64,000 nucleotides of DNA from Linum tenue (Eukaryota; Streptophyta; Magnoliopsida; Malpighiales; Linaceae): the NCBI GenBank assembly GCA_946122785.1, contig CAMGYJ010000006.1, forward strand, positions 3,250,538 through 3,314,537, given 5' to 3'. The notes under the pieces are model-generated. The model made no database searches. It was not told the origin of the DNA and saw only the letters and a program-made list of their open reading frames with translations. Every line of letters starts with the position of its first letter. The stretch's first letter is position 1. The position numbers were made by a program, and so were the translations under genes. Shown here piece by piece: positions 1 to 9,922 of this stretch.

Positions 1-1077
1 CATGAAATTGGCAAAATTCTCGCACACAAGGGCTCAAACAAGCAAGGGGGACATTGCCCAACACAGTTTAAACACATTCCATGCATTCCCCTCAATCAAT
101 TGCACAAAAATCACAAGATTCAATAAGGTTCTCTAAACATACACCCTACACACCCAATTCTCCACAATTAACATAGTTAAGGGAAAAATCAAACCTGGAG
201 ACTCAAGTAGAGGTGTAGGGGATGATGAGGGGAAGGCGATGGAAGCGACGAAACGCCGAAAAAGTGGCCGGAAGTGCTCGTCGGAGCCTCGCCGGAAATC
301 GCCTCTGGCGACAAAAACGTTGTCCAAATTCGCTCAAAATGGAGGGATGGGCCGCTTTGGGTGTAGAAAGGGTGGGTTTGTTGTTGATTTGGTGAAAAAA
401 TGACCCAAAGTGGCCGAAAAATCGAAAAGGGGGGTTTTTGTCGCGGTTTTCCGGCGAGGACAGAGGATTCCGGCGAGGAAAATGAAATTTCTGACCTGCT
501 CGGCCGTGCTGGCCGAATTTATAGGCCGTGCATGGCCGCACGGGCAGGCCCGCACGGCCGTGCAAGGGGCACTTTTGCCCGTGTTGGCCGAACGGTCGTG
601 CAAGGGGCACTTTTGCCCGTGTTGGCCGAACGGCCTGGCTGAGGGATTCCACACGGCCGTGCGATATGCACATTTGGCCGTGCGGATTTTGCCGAGAGCT
701 CGCACGGCCAGGGGAAAAATTCCACACGGCTGTGCGAGGAAATGGTTTGCCCGTGTCGGCCACACGGCCAGGCAAGGCCGAGCCACACGGCCGTGCAATT
801 TTGCACGTTTGGCCGTGTGATTTTCGCCGAGAGCTTGCACGGCCAGGGGAAAAATTCCACACGGCCGTGCAAGTTTATGACCTGGCCGTGCGAAGTGCTG
901 GAGCCCCGAATTCAACCTGTTTTCACCAAAAAATGACACTTGACTCTGGATCAACATCTCAAGACTCAAAAAACACAAAAAATCAAAGGAAAAAGAGTAA
1001 GAAAATGCAAACCTCGGTGGGGTTGCCTCCCCACAAGCGCTTCTTTACCGTCTTTTAGCTGGACGCCAGTAGAGGAA
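1..1077 (-). other. 3' noncoding part of Athila-like element downstream of integrase
   Basis: This stretch lies directly downstream of the integrase stop on the minus strand, so it should be the untranslated region between pol and the 3' LTR. No LTR start (TGATAG on the minus strand) is visible, so the 3' LTR must lie left of the window. The section from about 500 to 895 is packed with short GC-rich palindromic words built on CACGGCCGTG. The rest shows no recognisable domain. Several ORFs cross it on both strands; all are low-complexity translations of the repeated words. Assignment to the element is inferred from position and from shared wording with the LTR at 6692-8039. Confidence 0.6.
500..895. 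repeat. cluster of CACGGCCGTG-type palindromic words
   Basis: Dispersed rather than strictly tandem copies of CACGGCCGTG, CACGGCCAGG, GCCCGTGTTGGCCG and relatives recur every 20-60 bp. A ~49-bp unit reading roughly 'gtgcaaggggcacttttgcccgtg' is directly repeated near 565 and 600 (written here only in outline). A second phrase ending in GGGGAAAAATTCCACACGG occurs near 711 and 844. The same vocabulary appears inside the LTR at 7628-7845, so the module occurs in both LTR and internal DNA. Confidence 0.8.
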
Positions 1078-2163
1078 CTAAGGGTCCTCGAGCTTGATCA
1101 GCAGCTCTGCGCGCTCGACAGCACCTCCCAAGTACAACTTTAGGAGGTGGCCATTCACCTTGAATGTCTCGGTTTGAGCATTGCTGATCTCCACCGCACC
1201 ATGCGGGAAAACTTGGGTCACCGTGAAGGGACCCGACCACCTCGAACGGAGCTTGCCCGGAAAGAGTTTCAGGCGTGCATTGAAGAGCAGAACACAATCA
1301 CCTACCTGAAACTCCTTCGGGCCCCTCAACCTAGCGTCGTGGAGACGCTTGGTGCGCTCTTTGTAGAGCAGGGTGTTCTCATAGGCGTGGTAACGCCACT
1401 CCTCCAACTCCAGCAGCTGCAACTTACGTTCTGTACCTGCAACACTCAAATCCAGGTTTAGCAGCTTAATGGCCCATAAGGCCTTGTGCTCTAGCTCTAC
1501 CGGCAAATGGCACGCCTTCCCATAGACAAGCCTATAGGGAGAGGTGCCAATCGGATTTTTATAGGCAGTCCTATACGCCCAGAGAGCATCATCGAGCTTG
1601 GTGGACCAATCCTTGCGGGACTGATCCACCGTCTTTTCAATTATCCGTTTTAATTCCCGGTTCGTCAGCTCGGCCTGCCCATTTGACTGGGGATGGTAGG
1701 CCACCGACACCTGATGCTTAACGCCATAGGGAGAGAGGAGTTTAGTGAATTGCCCCTGAAAATGGGTTCCTCTATCACTAATAATGGCGCGAGGTGTCCC
1801 GAACCGGGAGAACAGCTGCTTCAGAAATGAGCAGACCCGTCTTGCATCATTGGTGGGCATGGCTTGAGCTTCTGCCCACCTCGAGACATAGTCCACTGCA
1901 ACCAATATGTACAGATTGCCAAAAGATGGAGGGAATGGGCCCATGAAATCGATACCCCAAACATCAAAAATTTCACAAATAACAGAGATATGTTGGGGCA
2001 TCTCATCCCGGGCAGAAATGTTACCTGACCTTTGGCAGCGGTCGCACTGTCGTGCTAAGGTGTCTGCATCCTTGAAGAGCGAGGCCAATAGAAGCCCGAC
2101 TGTAGCACCTTCCGTGCCGTGCGGTTTCCTCCATGATGACCTCCAGTAGGTCCCTCGTGACAT
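1078..2163 (-). pseudogene. Ty3/gypsy integrase (frameshifted)
   Basis: Integrase inserts retrotransposon cDNA into the genome. The catalytic core is clear: the DDE residues sit in [20 protein letters not shown] and [11 protein letters not shown], in the usual D-D-35-E arrangement. The second half of the N-terminal zinc site (CDRCQRSGN) and a C-terminal GPF/Y-like segment (SRWSGPFTV) are present. The first half of the zinc site (CH...GGHHGG) is visible only in another frame up to about 2070, so a frameshift splits the HHCC motif and the first ~30 residues of this ORF are not native. A stop at 2185-2187 also separates it from RNase H upstream. Order RT, RNase H, integrase is that of Ty3/gypsy. 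It is most likely inactive. Confidence 0.9.
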
Positions 2164-2184
2164 TGAGACAGGATGTCTCCCATC

Positions 2185-4158
2185 TCATTGGATCACGCCA
2201 TCTGCTCCGATTCTGAAGAGGTAAGGATCCTCCCAGAAGTAGTGCTTCAGATCGGAGAAGAACTTGCGCTTTGCATGAGTAGCCATCCCCTTGGGTAAGT
2301 GCTTGCCCACCAGATAATTGGCAAAGTCAGAATACCAAGGGGCCACGCTGTCCACCAGGGTCATCGCCAGCAATCGCTCACCCGGGAAGGAGTCGTCGAT
2401 CTCTTCCTCGAAGTTGTCCACCGGAGGGGCTTCCAACCGTGAAAGATGATCTACAGCAACATTCTCGGCTCCCTTCTTGTCCCGGATCTCGATATCAAAC
2501 TCCTGCAGCAGCAGGATCCAGCGGATGAGCCTAGGCTTTGCATCAGCCTTGCTCATCAGGTAACGAATCGCCGAGTGGTCAGTGTAGACCACCACATGAG
2601 AGAGAACCAGATAGGGTCGGAACTTGTCAAACGCATACACCACAGCGAGGAGCTCCTACTCTGTGGTGGTGTAATTCTCCTGTGCATCGTTCAAGGTCTT
2701 CAACGCGTAGTAAATGGGCTGGAAGTGTTTCTCGCGTCTCTGACCCAGAACTGCTCCAACTGCATAGTCACTCGCATCGCACATCAGCTCAAAAGGAAGA
2801 GACCAGTCAGGAGTCACCATGATAGGTGCATGGGTAAGCTTCTCCTTCAGAGTCTCAAATGCAGCTGTGCACTCGGGAGTGAACTGGAATGGCGCATCCT
2901 TCTCTAGCAGCTTGGTCAAAGGCAGGGCAATCTTCGAGAAATCTTTGATGAAGCACCGGTAAAAGCCTGCATGACCCAGAAAGCTGCGAATCCCCTTCAC
3001 AGAGACGGGAGGAGGTAGCTGACTGATCGTCTCAATCTTCGCGCGATCTACCTCAATCCCCTGCTTGGAGATCTTGTGCCCGAGCACAATACCTTCACGA
3101 ACCATAAAATGGCACTTCTCCCAGCTGAGTGCCAGATTAGTCTCCTCGCACCTCTTCAGGACGAGTTCCAGGTTATGGAGACAGTGAGTGAAAGAGTCTC
3201 CATATACCGAGAAATCATCCATGAAGACTTCCATGATCTCTCCAACCAGTCGATCGAAGATCGCCAGCATGCATCTCTGGAAGGTCGCCGGTGCATCACA
3301 CAGCCAAAATGGAATCCTCCGGTAAGCAAAAGTGCCGAAGGGGCAAGTGAATGTGGTCTTCGCCTGATCCTCCGGTGCAATAGGAATCTGGAAGTAACCA
3401 GACATGCCATCCAGGAAGCAATAGAACTCATGGCCAGCCAACCTCTCCAGCATCTGATCAATGAAAGGTAGGGAGAAATGATCTTTCCTGGTGGCGTCGT
3501 TCAGACGCCGGTAATCGATGCAGACTCTCCAGCCGGTCACGGTCCGCATCGGGATCAACTCCTTCTTCTCATTCGAGACCACAGTCATCCCGCCTTTCTT
3601 CGGGACCACCTGAGTGGGGCCGACCCACTTGCTATCATATATAGCAAAGATGATCCCTGCATCCATGAGCTTCACAATCTCTGCCCGGACCACTGCCTCC
3701 AAGTTAGGAGACAATCTCCTCTGTGGCTGCCTGAATGGCTTAACCTCATCCTCCATCAAAATTCTGTGGGAGCAGAAGGATGGGCTAATGCCTCTGATGT
3801 CGGTGATCTTCCATGCCATGGCCCGGGCATACTTCTGCAGCAGAGCCACCAGCCTGCTCTTCTGCTCGGGTGTCAAATCCGAGCTAATAATAACCGGGAG
3901 CTTATTCCCCTCCCGGAGAAATGCATACTCCAGGTGAGATGGGAGGGGTTTAAGCTCCAACTCTCGCCCCTCGCTCGCAGCCTCGTCCAGCTCCGCAAGC
4001 TGCTCCTCCAACTGCACATCCTGTGATGCCTGTTCCCCTAGCAAAAGACAACGCTCAAGGAAATCATCAGTACCCGCACTCGTGATGGCGAGTGCGGTCT
4101 CAAAATCAACAACAACATCACAGTAATCTAGATCATCATGGAGCTGGGGGTGTTTCAT
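2185..4158 (-). pseudogene. Ty3/gypsy reverse transcriptase-RNase H (in-frame amber stop)
   Basis: Reverse transcriptase copies the element RNA and RNase H degrades the template. In the 500-residue upstream part, RT motifs appear in order: CIDYRRLN at 213-220, FLDGMSGYFQI at 248-258, and the active-site box FMDD at 312-315. The conserved PFGLC box reads PFWLC. RNase H begins with MCDASDYAVGAVL (aspartate near 461). A TAG at plus-strand 2656-2658 interrupts the frame after NYTTTE, where the family normally has a lysine codon. The same frame then continues through RNase H ([18 protein letters not shown]) to a stop at 2185. The nonsense codon looks like a single-base change. Athila-like relationships are inferred from motif wording and from the tRNA-Asp primer site. 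Confidence 0.92.
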
Positions 4159-4186
4159 ATTAGCAGAAACAGAGAAGGTGATTTAT

Positions 4187-5212
4187 TCACCCCCCAGCTC
4201 TTAAAATCAGTTTTCCATCATTAACATCAATCAGCGCCTTGGCGGTGGCGAGAAAAGGTCTACCCAGTATCAATGGCACATCAACATCCTCATTTATGTC
4301 CAAAATCACAAAATCAACAGGATATGAAAATGGCCCTACTGCGACTATCAAGTCCTCTGCTATACCCCTAGGATGCACAATGGATATATCAGCAAGCTGG
4401 ATGCTCATCCTAGTATTACTGGGTTCACCTAGGCCTAGCTTCTTAAACAGTGTATATGGCATGACATTTATGCTAGCGCTTAAATCCGCCAAGGACTTTC
4501 CTACATGCAAACTACCAATCATGCAAGGGATAGTGAAACTCCCTGGGTCTTTTCGCTTCTCTGGTAGTTTGTTCTGCAGGATGGCAGAACACTCCTCGTT
4601 AAGCATCACCGTAGACAGCTCCCCAAGCTTCCTCTTGTTGGTGAGGAGATCCTTCATGAACTTGGCATACTTGGGCATCTTCGATAATGCCTCCACGAAG
4701 GGCATGCTAATATTCACCTGCTTCAGCATTGCCATGAATTTGGCAAACTCAGTCTCCAGTCGGTCCTTGTGCAACCGAGTAGGAAAGGGAAGCTGTGGTA
4801 CATACTCCTTCACCACTGGTTGCGGTTTAGGAGTAGGCACCTCAACCTCCTTCTCCATTTCTTCCTGATTAGCTGGAAGTGCTGAAGCAGGGGTCTCTCT
4901 CTCCTCTGCCCGAACAGGTGGATCGGCAGTCACCTTGCCACTCCTGGTCGTGATGGCACTGCAGTTGGCATTCGGATCCTGCGGGTGAGGGATGGTCTGA
5001 CCAGGTAAGGTACCTGGAGTCCTCTGAGCAACAGCCTGGGCAACACTCCCAAGCTGGGTCTGTATATCTCGCAGCACAGCCTGTGTGTTTCTCTGACCAG
5101 CTTCTAGCTCCAAGAATTTGCCTGAAGCTTTCTCCATGAACTGCTCAATGTTGTTGAATTTATTTGCACTGGAGGTGGCCAGAGAACCCACCAGATCTCT
5201 CAGTTCCGCCAT
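4187..5212 (-). pseudogene. gag C-terminal / aspartic protease segment of Athila-like polyprotein
   Basis: This frame (341 residues) carries a glutamine- and proline-rich linker, a conserved LPFPTRL...FMAMLKQVNISMPFVEAL...MPKYAKFMKDLL segment typical of Athila-type polyproteins, and then a retroviral-type protease region. The catalytic loop reads DLSASIN at 243-249, where this family normally has DLGASIN. The serine in place of glycine would probably harm activity. ILGRPF at 315-320 is the second conserved protease box. A stop at 4187 separates it from RT by about 30 bp. The methionine at 5212 is internal: reading upstream in this frame continues into Q/P-rich gag sequence until a stop near 5365-5370. 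Confidence 0.85.
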
Positions 5213-5342
5213 CGGGTCACTCTGTACTGGGGCTGCAGGTGCTGCCCCTGCCTGCTGAAATGGTCGTGCCTGCGACTGAGGTGGAACTGGCCCCTGTCTG
5301 GGCGGGTAGAGTGGCTGCTGTGGCTGCTGAAATTGCCCCTGT

Positions 5343-6548
5343 CTAGGCTGGTATGGAGGTCTCTAAAACCGGGTGGTCCCTAGGGAGCTGGTGGTCTGGG
5401 ATTTGGCCCAGCCCAAGAAAAGTTAGGATGCTGGCGCCACCCCTCGTTATAGGTGTTGCTGTAGGGTCGAAGCGCCTGGCATTCCCGATGAAGTCCACCT
5501 GCTCCTGGGGAGTAGACGACTCCCTCATCGCCTGACAGTCCTCCACGGTGTGATGAGAGCTCTCACACCACTGGCAGTGCATCGCCTGCGGCTGTCCTGT
5601 ACCTGCAATCAAACCAGAACGATCGATAGCTGAAACCAGCTTCGATACCACCTGCACCAAATCAGATGACTGGGTGCCCACAGCATGCACACCCCGTCCT
5701 GGTGCTCGTCTCGATCTCCTGGCAGTGCCCCAGTCGTACCCGTTATCCGCCATCTCCTCAAAGAGTTGATTCAGCTGTGGCGGGGTTTTTGTCAACATGT
5801 TCCCGCCACAAACCAAATCAATCAGCTGCTTATCCTCCGGGAAGAGGGCGTGATAGAAGGTGCCCACCTTGAATGCATCATTGAAACAATGATTGGGACA
5901 CCTGAGAAAGAGACTGGTGTATCTCTCCCAAGCATCCCTGATGGTCTCATCCTCATCCTGAGCAAAATGTGTAATTTGCTTCTGCAGGTCAGCTGTCTTG
6001 GATGGAGGATGGTAGCGGGTGAGGAACTTGTCCGCCAGGTTGGCGAACGTGGTGATAGAGCCCGGAGGTCGAGTATCTAGCCACTCCTTGGCCTGCCCCT
6101 CCAGAGTGAATGGGAAGTACCTCAGCTGGATGGCATCTGCTGGTACCCCATTGATCTTGATTCCATCGATGAGCTCGTGGAATCGCCTGAGATGTGATCG
6201 GGGGCACTCTCCCTCCTTACCACGGAATACCACTGAACCGCGCAGCATGGTGATCACTGAGGTGCTCACCTCAAAATTGTTGGCTGGGACATGAGGGTGT
6301 TGAATGGGTGACCTCATGTCCGCAGCTCTAGCGGTCCAGTAGGATCCCATGGTCTGCTCATCTGGGTTGATCACATCGTGGTTCTGTGGATCAGCCATCT
6401 CTCCTTCTTCTTCTTCTTCTCCGATCTGCAGCTGTGATAGTGCCTTCTCCGCAGCCAGTCGCGCCTTTAGAGCCCGCTTGGAGTTCCTGCAGGTTCGTTC
6501 AAGCTCCTGGTCTATTGGTAGTAGATCTCCCGACTGGCTACGGGTCAT
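5343..6548 (-). pseudogene. Ty3/gypsy gag protein (frameshifted end)
   Basis: Gag forms the particle that packages element RNA. The 401-residue frame has an acidic tract (EEEEEGE at 44-50), a retrotransposon gag core at about 135-225 (AIQLRYFPFTLEGQAKEWL ... DAWERYTSLFLRCP), and a perfect CCHC zinc knuckle, CX2CX4HX4C, at C325, C328, H333 and C338. After about residue 360 (near 5465) the translation leaves the native frame. The expected tryptophan- and proline-rich sequence is readable in a neighbouring frame, followed by a TAG near 5380 and another shift near 5365. At least two frameshifts therefore break gag from protease. It lies about 120 bp downstream of the primer site, as expected. Confidence 0.92.
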
Positions 6549-6667
6549 GCACTACCTGCACACAGTCAGCAGAAACAACCCGTGAAGGCAAACAGGTGGA
6601 AGAGAAAAATGCAATAAAGAAAAAGCTAGAGTAACAAATTCTCACGTTTCCCCAATAGCCTAGAGGG

Positions 6668-6685
6668 TCCCCGGCAACGGCGCCA
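6668..6685 (-). other. primer binding site, tRNA-Asp type
   Basis: On the minus strand this reads TGGCGCCGTTGCCGGGGA, complementary to the 3' end of plant tRNA-Asp(GUC) including the CCA end. It starts 6 bases after the TGTCA end of the LTR. tRNA-Asp priming is characteristic of Athila/Tat-type Ty3/gypsy elements and fixes the orientation and position of the 5' LTR. Confidence 0.9.
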
Positions 6686-6691
6686 AAAACT

Positions 6692-8039
6692 TGACACGCC
6701 AAAACACAACACCAAACTGCGACCAAGTGTAATCGCAGTCCGGGAATGCAGTAACAGGCAAGTTCTATTATCAACCCGGGGTCTAGATCTACTGCTTACC
6801 CGTGATTGTCTATTATCTAGCAAACTAATTCGAGTGATTGTTGTTTAAAGCAAAAGCAGTAAGAAAGCAGTAAATTGTTCGGTTTTCAAAGTCAGGAAAG
6901 AGTCACTCGGGATTGAGTCCCCCTAGCCCCTTAGTTAGGTCCAATTGTAATTCCCCTGGGTTGATTCACTGTTGATTAGACTGCGGAAGATCCGACAGTA
7001 GCTTGGAATCTCTTAAGCTGACCAAGCCCTCTCAGTCAAACTATCCGGCAGACGACTAGTCTTCACCGGGATAGAAAGCTGAGGCTATGAACACAGAACT
7101 CCACTACTGGAATTGAATTCCAGTACAAAGCAGTAAACTGGCTAACTCTCGTATAGCCAATCTCCTACTATCGAATGAAGAGGCTCTAACAACCTAATCA
7201 GATTCTATCTATCTCAGGTTGCAGCAGAAATCGAGAAATGCTGATCAGACTCCAATCAATTCAATAAACATGCATCATTCGATTAAAATCAAACAGTATA
7301 ATCATCCCAAGTTATTACAATCAAATCCCTAACACAAGGAACTAGGGTTCTTCATACCCAAGTGAGAGAAGGGTTCTACTCCATAGAGAGAGAAGAGAAA
7401 ACAGTAATCGTAGTAGTCATACTCATAATGATGAGGAAAATCTACTCCGGGATGATGATTTCCACTCCTATGACGATCTCCAAGCTCGATTCGATGAAAC
7501 CCAGCTCTTAGATAGCTTCTAGGATGTGTTCTTCGTACTTTCTCTCTCTAGGGCTCTGTTTTTCCTCTGAAAATCCGATTCTCCCACTTTTGGCTCGAAA
7601 TTGGCTCAAAAACCAGAATTTTCCCACTCACACGGGCAGGCCACACGGCCGTGTGGCTCACCCAAGTGGTCGTGCGAGTCAAAACGCAGCGTATGGATTA
7701 GTTCGATCTTCAGGCTTCTCACACGGCCAGGGTTGCACGGCCGTGTGGATTTCCTGAGTTGCCCGTGTTTGCTCTCGGTGGAAATCACACGGCCACAATT
7801 GCACTTCGCACGGCCGTGTGATGCCCCGGTCTGCCCGTGCGGCTTCCTTGGCACCTCGCCACGCGTCCGAACTTCGTCCAATCGACCCCAAACTCGCTCC
7901 CAAGCCTCCATTCACGTACTAGGACCTGAAATATCACAAACAAGCACAACCTAGCGTGAAATCAGCCTAAAACACGAGAATCAACACCTCAAACGGTGTA
8001 AGAACGGGGGTAAAAACATGTGTAAATAACGGTCTATCA
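6692..8039 (-). mobile_element. 5' LTR of the minus-strand Athila-like element
   Basis: On the minus strand the LTR begins TGATAG at 8039 and ends TGTCA at 6692, adjacent to the tRNA-Asp primer site. It is 1348 bp. It is homologous along most of its length to the plus-strand LTR at 9923-11311. For example, both carry GACTAGTCGTCTGCCGG, the phrase around CTACTGTCGGATCTTCCGC, and the run CCCTAGAGAGAGAAAGT. The section 7628-7845 is filled with CACGGCCGTG-type palindromes where the other LTR has AATTACG-type palindromes. Two ORFs over 100 codons inside it are low-complexity translations of that section. Confidence 0.85.
7628..7845. repeat. CACACGG-type palindrome cluster in LTR
   Basis: Contains a perfect 16-bp palindrome CCACACGGCCGTGTGG at 7641-7656, plus variants near 7721-7757, 7785-7798 and 7815-7822 with single words CACGGGC and GCCCGTG between them. 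The position corresponds to 10109-10376 in the other LTR. Confidence 0.8.
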
Positions 8040-8086
8040 CTTACACCCCCAGCGATGGCTCCACCAGTCATCTTCAGCTCCGCACC

Positions 8087-8722
8087 TTGCACTGCATGGA
8101 CTCCATCAGCCAGGAGGAAGACAATCTCCATTTGTCCTCTCTCATTGCCAGGACTCTCGCCAAGGCTTCTCGCTGTGGTCATGCTCTGGCTTGTGGGCCG
8201 GTGGTCACTGCCCTGGCATGGTACTTCAACATCGACCTCTCCGGGTTCACTGTCATATTGCCACTGACACCCTTCTCCAGGGACACCCTACGGCGCCAGC
8301 TGATACTGCAGCGCGACGGGGACGTGACCTGGATCCGGGGACTTCCTCGCCTTGTTCCTTGTGCACCAGAGGGCGAGGATCTCCCCGAGGCAAGCGATGC
8401 TGCAGCTCGTTGGACCACACCTTCTGCAGCTGGCACCTCCACCTCCGCTGCCGGCCCGTCTGCTGCTGCGCCCATCTCCTACATTGCTGAGCAGCTGGCA
8501 GCCATTTCCCGCCAGAACGAGCAGATCCTTGCTGGCCAGGAGCACATCAATGCCCGCATCGACCGTGAGCGCGAAGGTCGCCGCCGCATCATTTCGGCTC
8601 AGCATTACATGATGAGCTACTAGGACATGGACCCTGCTGCTGTTAGCTACCCTTGGGAGGCGTCCCCGGGGCATGAGGATTTCTACCCGCCTCCAGCTGG
8701 CGATGGAGGCGATGAGAACTAA
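8087..8722 (+). pseudogene. env-like / Athila ORF-1-type protein, C-terminal fragment
   Basis: The frame from 8087 reads HLSSLIARTLAKASR...GPVVTALAWYFNIDLSGF...LTPFSRDTLRRQLIL. This matches the general pattern of the plant Athila 'ORF-1' protein found after pol in these elements; its function is unproven and it is often called env-like. An alanine/serine-rich linker and a coiled-coil-like stretch (ISYIAEQLAAISRQNEQILAGQ) follow. A TAG at 8621-8623 interrupts the frame, but the same frame stays open to a second stop at 8720-8722 and encodes an acidic, proline-rich tail. That suggests a nonsense mutation. The true N-terminus is missing, removed at the junction at 8039/8040 or lost by frameshift near 8087. 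Confidence 0.6.
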
Positions 8723-8872
8723 GCTGGCTCTGCCTTTGTCTTTCTTTCCAGACTGAGACTCCGTATTGTGTTTCCTTTTCTCTTGTCCTGTTTGTTTGGA
8801 TTATAGACTTGGAACTATGGTTTCTTTCACCCTATGTGTGTGTGTTTTGCTGACTCTAGCTCTGTACCCGTT

Positions 8873-8923
8873 GGACTGGTCCTTGTCCAGTCCTCTGCTA
8901 TTGACTGGTCCGCCCTCCAGTCA
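8873..8923 (+). repeat. pair of perfect hairpins in post-env noncoding DNA
   Basis: Two 7-bp stems: GGACTGG (8873-8879) with CCAGTCC (8887-8893), and TGACTGG (8902-8908) with CCAGTCA (8917-8923), with loops of 7 and 8 bases. The two units are related, and the outermost pair changes from G-C to T-A on both arms. Confidence 0.75.
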
Positions 8924-8995
8924 CCGTTCCTAACCACTGTTTCACGGTAACATCGTTCCCCTTCCCTCTGCTCCATTGAGGAAACTGTCACATTT

Positions 8996-9026
8996 AAGTG
9001 TGGGGTGTGGGGGGGGGGGGGGGGGG
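8996..9026 (+). repeat. internal polypurine tract with 18-base G run
   Basis: TTAAGTGTGGGGTGT followed by a G homopolymer at 9009-9026. The leading word is the same as in the terminal polypurine tract at 9908-9922 (TTAAGTGTGGGGGAATA), 0.9 kb downstream. It may be an internal duplicate of the priming tract. The exact G count may be unreliable. Confidence 0.6.
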
Positions 9027-9907
9027 TTCTTTGTATTCATTGGAATGTATAAATGTGTGCTTGGAGCCTAGTCCGCTGTCCAAATCTCGAGATTTGAGGG
9101 CTCCAAGCACTGCTGTTTGATCATATTGGCACCACCAAAAATCTGAATAGTGCCCATTAAGTAGTGTTTCTTAGCAGTCTGGCTTGGAAATACTAACATT
9201 TTCGTGACCTCCTTCGCTCTTTTGCTCTAAAAGAATTTGAGTAATGTAGAATGACAGAAAGAAAGTAAGTGGTTTGATTGGCTGTGATTGTGTTGGGTTT
9301 GGAATTGTGGAACCTTGTGCTATGAATACTTCCACCACCTAAAAGGCCTTTTCCCCATGTCCAAGACCCTAGCCAGTCATTTGAACCTGTTTCTAAGACC
9401 TCCGGATTAGTTAGTGATGACACCCATTTATGTGAACTCTTTTATTTAGAGGCTGCATTCATGGTGAAGAGACGTTAGGGATTGAGAGAATAAGCATGCG
9501 CATTTTTGCATCAAATTGTCCTGACCCCACTGGTCGAGAGTGAGCGATTCATTTTCTCATATTCTCTATACTCTTTTACCCCGGTGAGAACCTAGATTGC
9601 TCGGTCTCAATTCTGATATCTTGAGTTTTGTGCATGAGGTGACTGTCTTGAGTAAGTGGTTGAGTCAAGTCTATGTTGGTTGATGAACAGAAGGGAGACT
9701 CCTCCTTTACTCGATTTTGCTGCACTCGAATGTCCTCTGTGGTGGTTGCCCAGGTTGTGATTAAAGTTGTTCATGTGTTGATGTTTGAAAGCCAGTGTGA
9801 TTCCCATGTTTCGTGCCTATGTGATATGTCCCCAAGGGTTGCATGATTGAGATGTTTCGAGCTTACCCTATATCTGACTTGGTTTGCTTGGGGACAAGCA
9901 AACGGTT

Positions 9908-9922
9908 AAGTGTGGGGGAATA
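9908..9922 (+). other. polypurine tract of the plus-strand Athila-like element
   Basis: AAGTGTGGGGGAATA lies immediately before the TGATAG start of the LTR at 9923. This is the expected site for plus-strand DNA priming and shows that the following LTR is a 3' LTR. Confidence 0.8.

Larger units (their letters stand above)
8040..9922 (+). mobile_element. 3' internal region of a second, plus-strand Athila-like element
   Basis: This segment holds an env-like ORF, a long noncoding stretch (about 8723-9907) and a polypurine tract directly before a plus-strand LTR. That is the usual order at the 3' end of Athila-type elements. Its 5' part is cut at 8039/8040, where the minus-strand element's LTR begins, so the minus-strand element probably inserted into it. 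The remainder would lie left of the window. Noncoding DNA after 8722 includes two perfect hairpins and an 18-base G run. Confidence 0.7.

Noticed and set aside
203..1058. Several ORFs of 117-219 codons on both strands with HGRV/ARPCG/HTAV-type repeats
   Set aside because: They translate the CACGGCCGTG word cluster in several frames at once. The peptides are low complexity and have no domain; openness follows from the word lacking stops.
6668..6685. tRNA-Asp-like sequence
   Set aside because: Only the 3' 18 bases match; it is a primer binding site next to an LTR, not a tRNA gene. The same reasoning applies to the TGGTATCAGAGCC sites.
7601..7954. ORF of 117 codons plus antisense partners inside the LTR
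   Set aside because: Same palindrome-word artefact within an LTR.
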